A stretch of 64,000 nucleotides of DNA from Flavobacterium potami (GCF_020026915.1 NZ_JAINUY010000004.1:496001-560000); one strand, 5' to 3'. Shown: positions 46,199-55,636, counted from the first letter of the stretch. Notes: generated by a model not told the origin, from the letters alone. Translations and numbers: made by a program.

Positions 46199-47749
46199 TT
46201 AAGAAATTGCTTTTTTAGGCTTTAAATGGTAGGCAACATATAACGAAATTGAAGCCAAGAAAATCCAGAAAACATCAATAAAGAAAATCTGAATTTTGTT
46301 TTGCATAAAAGAATTCCAAAACCAGTCTCCAGAAACAATTCCATTTGTAATCGGGATTAAGAATCCTAAAATACTTCCTGAAATCAAACAGAATTTGTTG
46401 GTAAAGCCATCGTTCTTTTTAATGATAAAGAAAATAGCAAGAATAAGCCATCCACCAAAATAAAGTGTAAATAAATTAGATTGACTTAACGGATAAAAGA
46501 TTTTGCTCACGATAAATGTTAAAGCTGTAATTGGATACATGCTTAAACAAATGGCCAAATAAATGCGAACTACCGCGGCATTAAAACGTCTTTTCTTTTC
46601 GGACATATTATTTTTCTGCCTTGCTACCAGCCAAATCATAACTCCCGAAATAATGACAAAACAAGTTATAATTCCTAAAAGGAAACTTACGATTTTTAAA
46701 GCATATCCACCGTAGTCTCCAAAATGAATTCTATACAATACATTTTTTACTATATCCAAATACTTGTTTTGAGTGATTGGATCTTTTTTGGCGATTTCTT
46801 TTCCGTCAGCAATTCGATAAATCACTTTTCCGATTCCAGTGAATTTTTTGTGGCTTAATAATTCGCCTTCAACTATAACGTGCATATTAACATCGCCATA
46901 ATTTTGAATAAAAATGCGAGTAATTTCAAAATCTGACCAGCTCTTTTTTGTTTTTGAGACCAGCTCATTAATAGAAAAAGGAGTAGCTAATTTTTTATTT
47001 TCAAATTTATAATCTGGATCTGAATATTCTAATTCTTTATATAATTTGTCCTGATCGCCATTGTACAATGCCATTACAGCTGGCGCGACGATTAAAAGTT
47101 TGATCATGAAAAAAGCACCGGTTACAGCATAAACAAACTGAAATGGTAATCCGATCATTCCTAAAGCAGTGTGCGCATCTGTCCAAAGTGTTTTTAGTTT
47201 TTCTTTTGGACGGAAAATGTAAAAGTTAGAAACGATTTTGTTCCAATGAAGTAAAACTCCAGTTACGATAGCAAACAAGAAGAATAAGGCAATAAAACCA
47301 GATAAATAATAACCAATTGGATATGGAATTTGAGCCAGAAAGTGCAGGCGATATAAAAGTTCTCCTAAAGAATAGGATTCTTCATAGGTTGAAGTTTTGA
47401 AGTTTTTGATATTCAAATAAAAATATTGACCTTCTTTTTGTTTGGCTGGAGCCAAAGTATCTTTGGTACCTAGCATATAAACACCAACTCTTTCTTCGAT
47501 TGAAGGCTTTGAAATAGTTATGTTTCTGCCATGTAAAACATGTTTTTCATCAAGATGTTTCAGCGCTTTATCATAGTCCAATTGAATTTCTCTTGTGATT
47601 GCTGTAGATTCACCTCTTTCCCAATTGACGATTTCATCTCTAAAAAAAGAAAAAGATCCAGCAAAGAAAATTACAAAAAGAACGACACTGATAACGATTC
47701 CGCTTACAGTATGAGTATGAAAATAGATATTATAATGACGGTTGTTCAT
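46199..47749 (-). CDS. Large PepSY-associated transmembrane protein (iron reductase type)
   Basis: The ATG at 47749 gives 516 residues starting NNRHYNIYFHTHTVSG; an open frame extends upstream to 47884 but overlaps the previous gene and codes an unlikely leader, so it is rejected. A PepSY_TM core (FHTHTVSGIVISVVLFVIFF, LYRLHFLAQIPYPIGYYLSG, LWTDAHTALGMIGLPFQ, YRIHFGDYGGYALK) with repeated histidines is followed by three or four more helices. The layout matches large siderophore-interacting reductases. It lies 5 bases after the DUF3649-like gene. Confidence 0.87.
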   Translation of the reverse strand: MNNRHYNIYFHTHTVSGIVISVVLFVIFFAGSFSFFRDEIVNWERGESTAITREIQLDYDKALKHLDEKHVLHGRNITISKPSIEERVGVYMLGTKDTLAPAKQKEGQYFYLNIKNFKTSTYEESYSLGELLYRLHFLAQIPYPIGYYLSGFIALFFLFAIVTGVLLHWNKIVSNFYIFRPKEKLKTLWTDAHTALGMIGLPFQFVYAVTGAFFMIKLLIVAPAVMALYNGDQDKLYKELEYSDPDYKFENKKLATPFSINELVSKTKKSWSDFEITRIFIQNYGDVNMHVIVEGELLSHKKFTGIGKVIYRIADGKEIAKKDPITQNKYLDIVKNVLYRIHFGDYGGYALKIVSFLLGIITCFVIISGVMIWLVARQKNNMSEKKRRFNAAVVRIYLAICLSMYPITALTFIVSKIFYPLSQSNLFTLYFGGWLILAIFFIIKKNDGFTNKFCLISGSILGFLIPITNGIVSGDWFWNSFMQNKIQIFFIDVFWIFLASISLYVAYHLKPKKAIS

Positions 47750-47754
47750 AAAAA

Positions 47755-48054
47755 TTATTTCGCCGTGTTGTAGGTTTGACCCAAATAAATAAATAGATAA
47801 AAAAGCAAAGTCAATAGGATGTAAATTCCCCATATTTTCCAGCCACTTTTGGCTAAGAAAGCAATCACCATTAAAGCAACCCAAAGAATAAAACCACTAA
47901 AAGCCATCGTTATCAATACATCTGCACGACTAAACCAAGAAGCTAAAGCTAAATGAAAAGTAACAGAAACGAAGTATCCTCCTAAAATTGCCGCTGTAAT
48001 TTTAGAAAAACGGGGCCAAAAAGCTGGATTTAAATATTTTGAATTAGCTGGCAT
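47755..48054 (-). CDS. DUF3649-like small membrane protein
   Basis: A 99-residue protein with three helices. FSKITAAILGGYFVSVTFHLALASWF, broken near the middle by a turn, and the run ending KSGWKIWGIYILL resemble DUF3649, a family found beside PepSY reductases in iron-uptake operons. Function unknown; context suggests an accessory membrane subunit for iron reduction. Confidence 0.7.
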   Translation of the reverse strand: MPANSKYLNPAFWPRFSKITAAILGGYFVSVTFHLALASWFSRADVLITMAFSGFILWVALMVIAFLAKSGWKIWGIYILLTLLFYLFIYLGQTYNTAK

Positions 48055-48074
48055 ATAGTAATTTAAAAAGATTT

Positions 48075-48407
48075 TTAATGATAGTAAAGTTCTAAAAGTG
48101 CGATTATAATCAGCAAAGCTAAAAGTGCTTTACTGTTTACTTTTTTTAATGGAGTAAGGATAACGATTAAGCTTCCAACTGTCATTAGCTGAATAAAAAA
48201 CATTAAAGTACCACAGCCTAATGATTTTGTAAAAAGCCACATTACATAAGCAACTACCAATAATAATAGTCCGATAATCTTTGTTGGCTTTGGATTGTCT
48301 TTCATCCATTTTTCAAAACCTAAATCATACGACAAAACTGCTCTTTTAGAAGTGTAGTAAAGTGTATAAAAAGCTAAAAAAACAATAAGGCTGGCAATTG
48401 TAATCAT
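48075..48407 (-). CDS. DUF3325-like small membrane protein
   Basis: A 110-residue protein with three helices. LAFYTLYYTSKRAVLSYDLG and GCGTLMFFIQLMTVGSLIVILTPLK, split by a short loop, resemble DUF3325, which co-occurs with DUF3649 and PepSY proteins in siderophore loci. It is the first gene of the operon and follows a good promoter. Confidence 0.7.
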   Translation of the reverse strand: MITIASLIVFLAFYTLYYTSKRAVLSYDLGFEKWMKDNPKPTKIIGLLLLVVAYVMWLFTKSLGCGTLMFFIQLMTVGSLIVILTPLKKVNSKALLALLIIIALLELYYH

Positions 48408-48458
48408 AATTTTAGAAATTTATAAAAAACTTGTTGTTTGGAATTAATTTAGATAATG

Positions 48459-48489
48459 CAAATGTATAATTTGAACCTAAACAAAACAA
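48459..48489 (-). promoter_or_regulatory. Predicted promoter of the DUF3325/PepSY operon
   Basis: On the minus strand TACATTTG (48466-48459) matches TAnnTTTG, with TTG about 20 bases upstream. It lies about 50 bases before the first start codon. No clear Fur-box was identified. Confidence 0.45.
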
Positions 48490-48587
48490 GTTATTCATAT
48501 TTATTCTAAATAAATTATATTAAAAAAAGCATCTTTTTTTGTAAAATCAAAAAGGGGGTAGATATTTTCTTAGTTTTTTGCATAAAA

Positions 48588-48617
48588 AAAACCTGCTCAA
48601 ATAAATGAACAGGTTTT
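48588..48617 (-). terminator. Terminator after sucB
   Basis: AAAACCTG pairs with CAGGTTTT, extended after one mismatch by TCA/TGA, with a T-run on the minus strand, 23 bases past the sucB stop. Confidence 0.75.
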
Positions 48618-48640
48618 ATATGTATTGAAAATTATCTTGA

Positions 48641-49882
48641 TTACAATTCTAAAGCACGTTTAGCATCGCCATTCATCAATAATTCTACTGGATTTTCTAA
48701 AGCTTCTTTTACAGCCACTAAGAAACCAACTGACTCACGTCCGTCAATAATTCTGTGATCGTAAGAAAGAGCAACGTACATCATTGGGTGGATTTCTACT
48801 TTTCCATTTACAGCAATCGGACGCTCGATAATATTGTGCATTCCTAAGATTCCTGATTGAGGAGGGTTGATGATTGGAGTAGATAACATACTTCCGAAAA
48901 CTCCACCGTTAGTGATTGTGAAAGTTCCTCCAGTCATATCGTCAACTGTAATTTGACCATCACGAGCTCTTAAAGCTAATCTTTTGATTTCAGCCTCAAT
49001 TCCACGGAAAGTTAAAAGTTCAGCATTACGAACAACAGGAACCATTAAACCTTTTGGTCCAGAAACTGCGATTGAGATATCAGCAAAATCATAAGCGATT
49101 TTGTAGTCACCATCCATCATAGAGTTAACATCTGGATATAATTGTAAAGCTCTTGTAACTGCTTTTGTAAAGAATGACATAAAACCTAAACCTAAACCAC
49201 CGTGTTTAGCCTTGAAAGCATCTTTGTATTCGTTACGAATTTGGTTAATTGGCGTCATGTTTACTTCGTTGAAAGTAGTCAACATAGCCGTTTCATTTTT
49301 AGCTGAAACTAGTCTTTCTGCTACTTTACGACGTAACATAGATAATTTTGTACGCTCAGTTCCACGGCTTCCACCAGTTGGAGTTCCCATAGAAGGTACT
49401 GCATTTACAGCATCTTCTTTAGTAATTCTTCCGCCTTTACCAGTTCCTGAAACAGTTGCTGGAGCAATATTTTTCTCGTCTAATATTTTTCTTGCTGCTG
49501 GAGATGGAGTTCCTGCTGCATAACTTGTAGCTGCTGGAGCTTGAACTGGTTCTGCTTTTGGAGCTTCCGCCTTTGGAGCTTCTGCTTTTGGTGCCTCAGC
49601 TTTAGGAGCTTCAGCTGCTGGAGCTGCTCCTCCTGCTGGTTTAGCAGCATCTGTATCAATTAAACAAACTACAGCACCAACTGCAACTGTATCACCTTCT
49701 TCAGCTTTTAGTGTAATTACACCGCTCATTTCAGCAGGTAATTCAAGAGTAGCTTTATCTGAATCAACTTCAGCAATAGCCTGATCTTTTTCTACATAAT
49801 CTCCGTCTTTTACTAACCAAGTTGCAATTTCAACTTCTTTTATTGATTCCCCTGGTGATGGGACTTTCATTTCTAAAATCAT
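48641..49882 (-). CDS. sucB: 2-oxoglutarate dehydrogenase E2, dihydrolipoyl succinyltransferase
   Basis: A 413-residue E2 subunit. The lipoyl domain (1-75) carries the lipoylated Lys43 in [10 protein letters not shown] flexible Ala/Pro/Lys/Glu linker repeats EAPKA four to five times (about 88-118). The E3-binding domain is at about 122-160 ([13 protein letters not shown]), and the catalytic core ends with [11 protein letters not shown] carrying the active-site histidine. It forms the core of the 2-oxoglutarate dehydrogenase complex. A DUF2846-like gene separates it from sucA. Confidence 0.97.
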   Translation of the reverse strand: MILEMKVPSPGESIKEVEIATWLVKDGDYVEKDQAIAEVDSDKATLELPAEMSGVITLKAEEGDTVAVGAVVCLIDTDAAKPAGGAAPAAEAPKAEAPKAEAPKAEAPKAEPVQAPAATSYAAGTPSPAARKILDEKNIAPATVSGTGKGGRITKEDAVNAVPSMGTPTGGSRGTERTKLSMLRRKVAERLVSAKNETAMLTTFNEVNMTPINQIRNEYKDAFKAKHGGLGLGFMSFFTKAVTRALQLYPDVNSMMDGDYKIAYDFADISIAVSGPKGLMVPVVRNAELLTFRGIEAEIKRLALRARDGQITVDDMTGGTFTITNGGVFGSMLSTPIINPPQSGILGMHNIIERPIAVNGKVEIHPMMYVALSYDHRIIDGRESVGFLVAVKEALENPVELLMNGDAKRALEL

Positions 49883-49909
49883 CTTATTTTTTTGTTTAAG
49901 GTTTGTGTT

Positions 49910-49956
49910 GTTTAAAGTTTCACGTTACATTAAACCTGAAACTTTAAACTTGAAAC
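49910..49956. repeat. GTTTAAAGTTT/TGAAAC-word repeat before sucB
   Basis: Arms GTTTAAAGTTT (49910-49920) and AAACTTTAAAC (49939-49949) are exact complements with an 18-base loop. TGAAACTTTAAAC (49937-49949) and AAACTTGAAAC (49946-49956) also occur in the nuoF/nuoG spacer (35836-35848 and 35831-35841). Confidence 0.7.
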
Positions 49957-49970
49957 TATTTTTTTATTAT

Positions 49971-50543
49971 CTAATTTGTGTATGACATTTCAGGAAGGAC
50001 TTTTGCAAATTCTTCTCCTTTTTCTTTTGATTTATTATATTTTTCAGTAGATCTTTTAATTACACTTTCAAATTCTGTTGCACCTTCTTTGAGATCTTCA
50101 GCTGTAGCAATATATTCTTTATTCTCTGTAATTGCGTCTAAAATATTTTTTTTCTTTTTCTCAAATTTTTTAGGTGTTTTGTAATGCTCCGCTTTAGGAT
50201 CAAATGCTACTAATTTTACACCAGCTTTTATTGCGCCCATTTGAGCTTCAGAATCAATAATGTAAATTTTGTTTGGTTCAAGTTCTGCTTCTATAAAACT
50301 TGTATTTTCTGATCTAGACCAAAACAAATGTTTTCCAGGATCGCATTCGTAAATCAAATATTTCCCATAGTTAAATTTTCCTAAATATTTTTCTCCATCA
50401 AAATATTTAAAATTTATCAACATTCCCATTCCAGAAGACCTTACGAAGTAAACAATTGTTTTTCCCTCGGCCGGTTTCTTTAATTCTTGAGCATTAACCG
50501 TTATTGATAATAAAGTAACAATAAATAGAAATACTTTTTTCAT
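49971..50543 (-). CDS. Exported DUF2846-like protein between sucA and sucB
   Basis: The ATG at 50543 gives 190 residues starting with a signal peptide (KKVFLFIVTLLSITVNAQ). The body matches DUF2846: EGKTIVYFVRSSG, YFDGEKYLGKFNYGKYLIYE, DPGKHLFWSRSEN and LEPNKIYIIDSEAQMGA. The last 60 residues are a charged helix. It lies 4 bases after sucA and 88 bases before sucB, so it should be co-transcribed with both. A secreted protein inside a tricarboxylic-acid-cycle operon has no obvious role there. The function is unknown. Confidence 0.75.
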   Translation of the reverse strand: MKKVFLFIVTLLSITVNAQELKKPAEGKTIVYFVRSSGMGMLINFKYFDGEKYLGKFNYGKYLIYECDPGKHLFWSRSENTSFIEAELEPNKIYIIDSEAQMGAIKAGVKLVAFDPKAEHYKTPKKFEKKKKNILDAITENKEYIATAEDLKEGATEFESVIKRSTEKYNKSKEKGEEFAKVLPEMSYTN

Positions 50544-50547
50544 AAAT

Positions 50548-53322
50548 CTATCTAAATAAATTTTTATCGAATACCATTCTAATTGCATCTGCATGACGAC
50601 GTTTTGCACGTGTGTAACTTCCAGATGCTGGAGCAGAATATGCTTTTAATGAAGCCAATCTCCATTTAACAAGATCAAAGTTCATTAACATAAAGCTGTA
50701 AGCTCCCATGTTTTTAGGCTCTTCTTGCGCCCAAACATAATCATCTGCATTTGGATATTTTGCAATGATTTCTTTAATCTGCTCAACTGGGAAAGGGAAT
50801 AATTGCTCGATACGAACAACAGCAACGTCATTTCTTCCGTTGTTTTCTCTTTCAGCAACAATATCGTAGTAGAATTTACCAGTACAGAAAACTAAAGTTT
50901 TAACTTTCTTCTTATCTACAGTATTGTCATCAATTGTTTCTTGGAAACTTCCAGTTGCTAATTCTTCAACAGTTGATACGCATCTTGGATCACGTAGCAA
51001 ACTTTTTGGAGAGAAAACAACTAAAGGTTTACGGAAATTCGTTTTCATTTGTCTTCTTAACAAGTGGAAGAAGTTAGCTGGCGTTGTACAATCTGCAACA
51101 TACATATTATGTCTTGCACAAAGTTGTAAGTAACGTTCCATTCTTGCAGAAGAGTGCTCTGCACCTTGTCCTTCATATCCGTGAGGCAATAACATCACAA
51201 TACCATTTTGGTTGTTCCATTTATCTTCTCCACAAGAAATATATTGGTCAATCATAATTTGAGCACCGTTAGAGAAATCTCCAAATTGTGCTTCCCAGAT
51301 TGTTAAGGCATTTGGATTTGCTAGTGCATATCCGTAATCAAAACCTAAAACTCCGTACTCAGATAAAAGAGAGTTGAAAACACCGAATTTTCCTTTTTTG
51401 TTTTCGATTCCGTTTAAAAGAATTACTTCTTCTTCAGAATCTTCTACTTTTACAACAGCATGACGGTGAGAGAATGTACCACGCTCAACATCTTGTCCAG
51501 AAATACGAACATCAAATCCTTCTGTTAAAAGAGATCCGTAAGCTAATGCTTCTGCAGTTCCCCAATCAAGAGTGTTATTATCGTATCCTACTTTTCTATC
51601 TGTAACAATTTTAGTAATCTTATTGATGAACTTTTTGTCTGATGGTAAAGTTGAGATTGTATTGATGATAGAATCTAATCCTTCTTTAGCAAAAGTAGTA
51701 TCTACTTTTTGAAGCATTTGCGTATCTGTTACCTGAACAAATCCGTCCCATTCGTTTTTCATGAATGGAGTAATGATAGTCAAATCTTTTTTACGAGAAG
51801 CTTCTAAGTTTTCTTCTAAAGCCGATTTGTATTCTTTTTCTAAAGCATTCACATAAGAAGCATCAATTACACCTTCAGAAAGTAATTTCTCTGCGTAAAT
51901 GTCTCTTGGGTTTTTATGCTTAGCAATGATTTTGTATAAAACTGGTTGCGTGAAACGAGGTTCATCACCTTCGTTGTGTCCGTATTTTCTATAACCTAAT
52001 AAGTCAATAAATACGTCACGTCCAAATTGCATTCTGTAGTCTAATGCAAAAGATACAGCGTGTACAACAGCTTCAGCATCATCAGCATTTACGTGTAATA
52101 CTGGAGATAATGTTACTTTGGCAACGTCTGTACAATAAGTAGAAGAACGAGCGTCTAAGTAGTTTGTTGTAAATCCAACTTGGTTGTTGATTACGATATG
52201 GATTGTTCCTCCAGTTTTGTAACCATCAAGCTGCGCCATCTGAATGATTTCGTATAAAATACCTTGACCTGCTATTGCAGCATCTCCGTGTACTGCGATT
52301 GGCAATACTTTAGAGAAATCATCAGCAAAATGTTTGTCTTGTTTCGCTCTTGTGATACCTTCAATAACAGCTCCAACAGTTTCTAAGTGAGAAGGGTTTG
52401 GTGCTAAATTGATGTTGATACTTTTTCCAGATCTTGTTTTTCTGTCGGCAGTAAGACCTAAGTGGTATTTTACATCACCATCAAAATATTCTTGATCGTA
52501 ATCTTTTCCGTCAAATTCACCAAAGATATCTTGAGTTGATTTCCCGAAGATGTTTGCCAAAACGTTCAAACGACCACGGTGAGCCATTCCCATTACGAAT
52601 TGTTCAACACCTTTTTCTGCAGCTTGTTCGATTAAAGCGTCAAGAGCAGGAATGATAGATTCTCCACCTTCTAATGAGAAACGTTTTTGACCCACATATT
52701 TAGTATGAAGGAAATTTTCAAAAGATACAGCTTCGTTTAATTTATTTAAGATAGTTTTCTTTTCTGCAGGAGAGAATGTAGGTTGATTGTTAGCAACTGC
52801 TAATTTATCTTGAATCCACTTTACAACATGAGGATTTCTAATATACATATATTCAATACCGATATGCTGGCAGTAAATAGCTTTAAGGCGATTTACGATA
52901 TCTTGTAAAGAAGATGGTGCCATTCCAATTGTTTGAGCAGCATCAAAAACAGTTGAAAGGTCAGCTGTTGTTAATCCGAAGTTTTCAATATCCAAAGTTG
53001 GAGATGAAGTTCTACGGTCACGAACAGGATTTGTTTTCGTGAATAAATGTCCGCGCGTACGGTATCCGTCAATTAATTTTAAAACGTTGAATTCTTTCTT
53101 TAGTTTTTCTGAAACTTGACTGTAATCTGTATTGTCGCTAGTCACGTACTCAACGATCGTTTGCACAGGGTTTTCGTCGTTATAAGTTGTTTGTCCAAAG
53201 TCAAAACCTTGAAAGAAACTTCTCCAGCTAGGCTCAACGCTGTCTGGGTTTACTAAATATTGATCGTATAATTGTGCAAAAAACTCGGTATGCGCTGCGT
53301 TTAAAAATGAAAACCTATCCAT
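50548..53322 (-). CDS. sucA: 2-oxoglutarate dehydrogenase E1
   Basis: A 924-residue thiamine-diphosphate enzyme that decarboxylates 2-oxoglutarate. The ATG at 53322 begins MDRFSFLNAAHTEFFAQLYDQYL, the expected start; an ATG at 53376 would add 18 atypical residues. Family blocks include QFVMGMAHRGRLNVL, VHGDAAIAGQG, FIDLLGYRKYGHNEGDEPRFTQP split by one loop, and the C-terminal QEEPKNMGAY. A -7-like TACTTTTG lies at 53366-53359. Confidence 0.97.
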   Translation of the reverse strand: MDRFSFLNAAHTEFFAQLYDQYLVNPDSVEPSWRSFFQGFDFGQTTYNDENPVQTIVEYVTSDNTDYSQVSEKLKKEFNVLKLIDGYRTRGHLFTKTNPVRDRRTSSPTLDIENFGLTTADLSTVFDAAQTIGMAPSSLQDIVNRLKAIYCQHIGIEYMYIRNPHVVKWIQDKLAVANNQPTFSPAEKKTILNKLNEAVSFENFLHTKYVGQKRFSLEGGESIIPALDALIEQAAEKGVEQFVMGMAHRGRLNVLANIFGKSTQDIFGEFDGKDYDQEYFDGDVKYHLGLTADRKTRSGKSININLAPNPSHLETVGAVIEGITRAKQDKHFADDFSKVLPIAVHGDAAIAGQGILYEIIQMAQLDGYKTGGTIHIVINNQVGFTTNYLDARSSTYCTDVAKVTLSPVLHVNADDAEAVVHAVSFALDYRMQFGRDVFIDLLGYRKYGHNEGDEPRFTQPVLYKIIAKHKNPRDIYAEKLLSEGVIDASYVNALEKEYKSALEENLEASRKKDLTIITPFMKNEWDGFVQVTDTQMLQKVDTTFAKEGLDSIINTISTLPSDKKFINKITKIVTDRKVGYDNNTLDWGTAEALAYGSLLTEGFDVRISGQDVERGTFSHRHAVVKVEDSEEEVILLNGIENKKGKFGVFNSLLSEYGVLGFDYGYALANPNALTIWEAQFGDFSNGAQIMIDQYISCGEDKWNNQNGIVMLLPHGYEGQGAEHSSARMERYLQLCARHNMYVADCTTPANFFHLLRRQMKTNFRKPLVVFSPKSLLRDPRCVSTVEELATGSFQETIDDNTVDKKKVKTLVFCTGKFYYDIVAERENNGRNDVAVVRIEQLFPFPVEQIKEIIAKYPNADDYVWAQEEPKNMGAYSFMLMNFDLVKWRLASLKAYSAPASGSYTRAKRRHADAIRMVFDKNLFR

Positions 53323-53393
53323 AATATGAGTGAATATACTTTTTGTTATATAGAAAGGCAAAAGTACAACAATCACATTTATTTAAATCTTTT

Positions 53394-53415
53394 TTTTACG
53401 TACTTTTACGTAAAA
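53394..53415. promoter_or_regulatory. Palindrome in the sucA divergent promoter region
   Basis: TTTTACGTA and TACGTAAAA (53394-53402, 53407-53415) are exact complements with a 4-base loop. It lies between divergent sucA and the outer-membrane-like gene. It may be an operator or a short hairpin in the 5' leader of the latter. Confidence 0.4.
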
Positions 53416-53438
53416 ATTTGTTAAAATAAACGTTAACT

Positions 53439-53990
53439 ATGAATAAAATTCAATTTTCAATCGATTGCAGATATTTTTTTGTGATTTTGGCTGTGTTGTT
53501 TTCAAGTTATACTATAGGACAGCAAAAATATGTCATTGACAACAGCAATAATTTTTGGGAGAAAGTACAATTTGGAGGTGGACTCGGATTAGGATTTGGT
53601 TCTGGATATACGGATATTTCTGTAATGCCTAGTGCGATCTACAATGTTAACGAAATTGTTGCTGTTGGAGTTGGATTACAGTTTGGTTATTTAAACTCAA
53701 GAAATTATTACGAGTCTTATGTTTATGGAGGAAGTTTGATTACGCTTGTAAACCCAATTCCAGAAATTCAATTGTCTGCCGAGTTAGAACAAGTAAAAGT
53801 AGATACAAGATATGAAGCGAATATAAACAGGCCCGCTTTTTCTGATAGTTATTGGAATACTGCACTTTATCTCGGAGCAGGTTACAGAACGGGAAATGTT
53901 ACAATTGGCGCCCGATACGATGTTCTTTATGATCCTAATAAAAGTCTTTATGGCTCTGGATTTATGCCTTTTGTGAGAGTGTATTTTTAA
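53439..53990 (+). CDS. Putative outer-membrane beta-barrel protein
   Basis: A 183-residue protein with a signal-like segment (YFFVILAVLFSSYTIGQ) and alternating beta strands ending in an aromatic strand (FMPFVRVYF), typical of small outer-membrane barrels (GGGLGLGFGSGYTDISVMPS, YLGAGYRTGNVTIGARYD). From memory, homologues are sometimes labelled alpha-ketoglutarate decarboxylase, probably by transfer from adjacent sucA; nothing here supports such an activity. It is divergent from sucA. Confidence 0.7.
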   Translation: MNKIQFSIDCRYFFVILAVLFSSYTIGQQKYVIDNSNNFWEKVQFGGGLGLGFGSGYTDISVMPSAIYNVNEIVAVGVGLQFGYLNSRNYYESYVYGGSLITLVNPIPEIQLSAELEQVKVDTRYEANINRPAFSDSYWNTALYLGAGYRTGNVTIGARYDVLYDPNKSLYGSGFMPFVRVYF

Positions 53991-54103
53991 TTTGAGGTTC
54001 AAAGGTTCATAGCAACATAGGTTCAAAGACTTTGCCTATTGTTAAAAACTAGTCGCAAAGAGAAAAACCTTTGTTCCTTTGCAACTTTGTCCCTTTGTTC
54101 CTT
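53991..54103. repeat. GGTTCAAAGG/CCTTTGTTCCTTTG-word repeat
   Basis: The spacer between two convergent genes is made of GGTTCAAAG, GGTTCA and, in opposite orientation, CCTTTGTTCCTTTG and CCCTTTGTTCC. Pairing is imperfect. It includes AGTCGCAAAG (54051-54060), shared with the palindrome at 12993-13046. Confidence 0.6.
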
Positions 54104-54455
54104 ACTTATAATAATTTCTGAACCAAACTTTCTGCCATTCTCTTTTTAAAATTAGAAAAGCAACTTGTTCAGCCAGAATTACCAAATCTGATCCGTCGAG
54201 TTGTTTGATTTCATTTTCTGGAACATCAATGATATAAAGTAGATTTAAGTATTCAGCAAACTTATACTGAATCATTCTGTAGATTTTTTCGTGAAGCTGA
54301 ATCTTTAATTCATCTGGCGAAATACTCAACGGGAAATCAATTCCTTCATTCGCCAAATTAAAATCTTTATTAATCTGCTCAATAAGATTTAAGTATAACG
54401 TCTCCGCTTGCGCCTGAGCCAATAAAGCTTCTGTATTTACGGGTGCTACAAACAT
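54102..54455 (-). CDS. Conserved hypothetical protein
   Basis: A 117-residue, mostly helical, acidic protein without signal peptide or transmembrane helix. I do not recognise a family. It lies 64 bases downstream of the polyprenyl synthetase gene on the same strand, so the two may be co-transcribed. The spacer between them is a repeat. Confidence 0.65.
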   Translation of the reverse strand: MFVAPVNTEALLAQAQAETLYLNLIEQINKDFNLANEGIDFPLSISPDELKIQLHEKIYRMIQYKFAEYLNLLYIIDVPENEIKQLDGSDLVILAEQVAFLILKREWQKVWFRNYYK

Positions 54456-54458
54456 GAT

Positions 54459-54521
54459 ATTTTAGATTTTAGATTGATGATTGTAGATTTTACTGAATAC
54501 TGACACTGATTACTGAAAACT
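54459..54521. repeat. Mixed word repeat between the polyprenyl synthetase and the hypothetical gene
   Basis: Contains the 12-mer ATTTTAGATTTT (54459-54470, as in the nuoA/nuoB spacer) followed by ACTGAATACTGA (54492-54503, as at 15411-15422) and ACTGAAAACT. Two otherwise separate repeat families meet here. Confidence 0.65.
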
Positions 54522-55494
54522 AGACCTTGCGTCCCATTAAATTCTCTCCAAAAGTTCTCAAAACGTCTTTCTTTTCAGAATTGATTTCCATTTTTTCTAA
54601 CGTTTCAAAGGCTTTAAAAGTATACATTTCGATAGCTTCTTGCGTTGCTTTTGAAGCGCCTGATTCGTTAAAAATCGCTTTTGCAGTTTCTATTTTTTCT
54701 GAATTGTCTTCAAGCTGAAGCGTAAATAATTGTTCTAATTCTGATGCTTTTTCGCTTGACGAAAATTCTAAAGCTTTTAAATATAAATACGTTTTTTTGT
54801 TTTCGATGATATCACCGCCAACCTGTTTTCCAAAAGTTTCTGGATCACCAAAAGCGTCTAAATAATCGTCTTGCAATTGAAAAGCCAATCCTAAATTTAA
54901 TCCGAAATCATAAATTAAATCAGCTTCTTTTTCTGAAGTTTTGGCAACGATTGCACCCATTTTCATCGCGGCAGCAACTAAAACAGCTGTTTTGTATTCA
55001 ATCATTTTTAAATATTCGGGAATGGTAACGTCTTTGCGAACTTCAAAATCAACATCCCATTGCTGTCCTTCACAAACTTCAAGAGCTGTTTTGCTGAATA
55101 ATTTGGCTAAGTTTCTAAAAACAATTGGTTCGTATTGTTCAAAATATTGATACGCCAAGATAAGCATGGCGTCGCCCGAAAGAATTCCAGTGTTTAAATT
55201 CCATTTTTCATGAACGGTAACCTGTCCTCTTCTTAAAGGCGCGTCATCCATAATATCGTCATGAACGAGAGAGAAATTATGAAAAACTTCTACAGCCATT
55301 GCTGCAGGAAGGGCAGTTGTATAATCAGTATCAAAAACTTCTGCAGCCATCAGGGTTAAAACTGGGCGAATACGCTTTCCGCCAAGACCTAAGATATATT
55401 CAATCGGTTCATAAAGATTAACAGGCTCTTTGTGTATGTTCTGACTTTCTAAATATTCTATAAAAAAATCTTGGTACTGACTAATATTGTGCAT
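54520..55494 (-). CDS. Polyprenyl (isoprenyl) diphosphate synthase
   Basis: A 324-residue trans-isoprenyl transferase from the ATG at 55494; an ATG at 55536 would add 14 residues and is not needed by family alignment. The two aspartate-rich motifs are LVHDDIMDDAPLRRG and QLQDDYLDAFGD, with GGKRIRP at the substrate-entry side. It makes farnesyl, geranylgeranyl or longer diphosphate; chain length cannot be stated from sequence by eye. A -7-like TATCTTTG lies at 55528-55521. Confidence 0.93.
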   Translation of the reverse strand: MHNISQYQDFFIEYLESQNIHKEPVNLYEPIEYILGLGGKRIRPVLTLMAAEVFDTDYTTALPAAMAVEVFHNFSLVHDDIMDDAPLRRGQVTVHEKWNLNTGILSGDAMLILAYQYFEQYEPIVFRNLAKLFSKTALEVCEGQQWDVDFEVRKDVTIPEYLKMIEYKTAVLVAAAMKMGAIVAKTSEKEADLIYDFGLNLGLAFQLQDDYLDAFGDPETFGKQVGGDIIENKKTYLYLKALEFSSSEKASELEQLFTLQLEDNSEKIETAKAIFNESGASKATQEAIEMYTFKAFETLEKMEINSEKKDVLRTFGENLMGRKV

Positions 55495-55636
55495 AAAATG
55501 AAATTCTGATTTGCGTGGCTCAAAGATACAATTCAATTATTAAAAATTCCTGATAAATATCAAATGCTGGCAAACATTTAATGTTTCTTTCTAAATCAAC
55601 TCAAAATTAAATTGTTAAAAAAATGAAAAAAAACAC

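Noticed and set aside
47750..47884. Extended N-terminus for the large PepSY protein
   Set aside because: The extension overlaps the upstream gene and lacks the conserved start of the family.
53439..53990. Alpha-ketoglutarate decarboxylase
   Set aside because: It is a 183-residue barrel-like exported protein with no thiamine-diphosphate motif. The name would come only from lying next to sucA.
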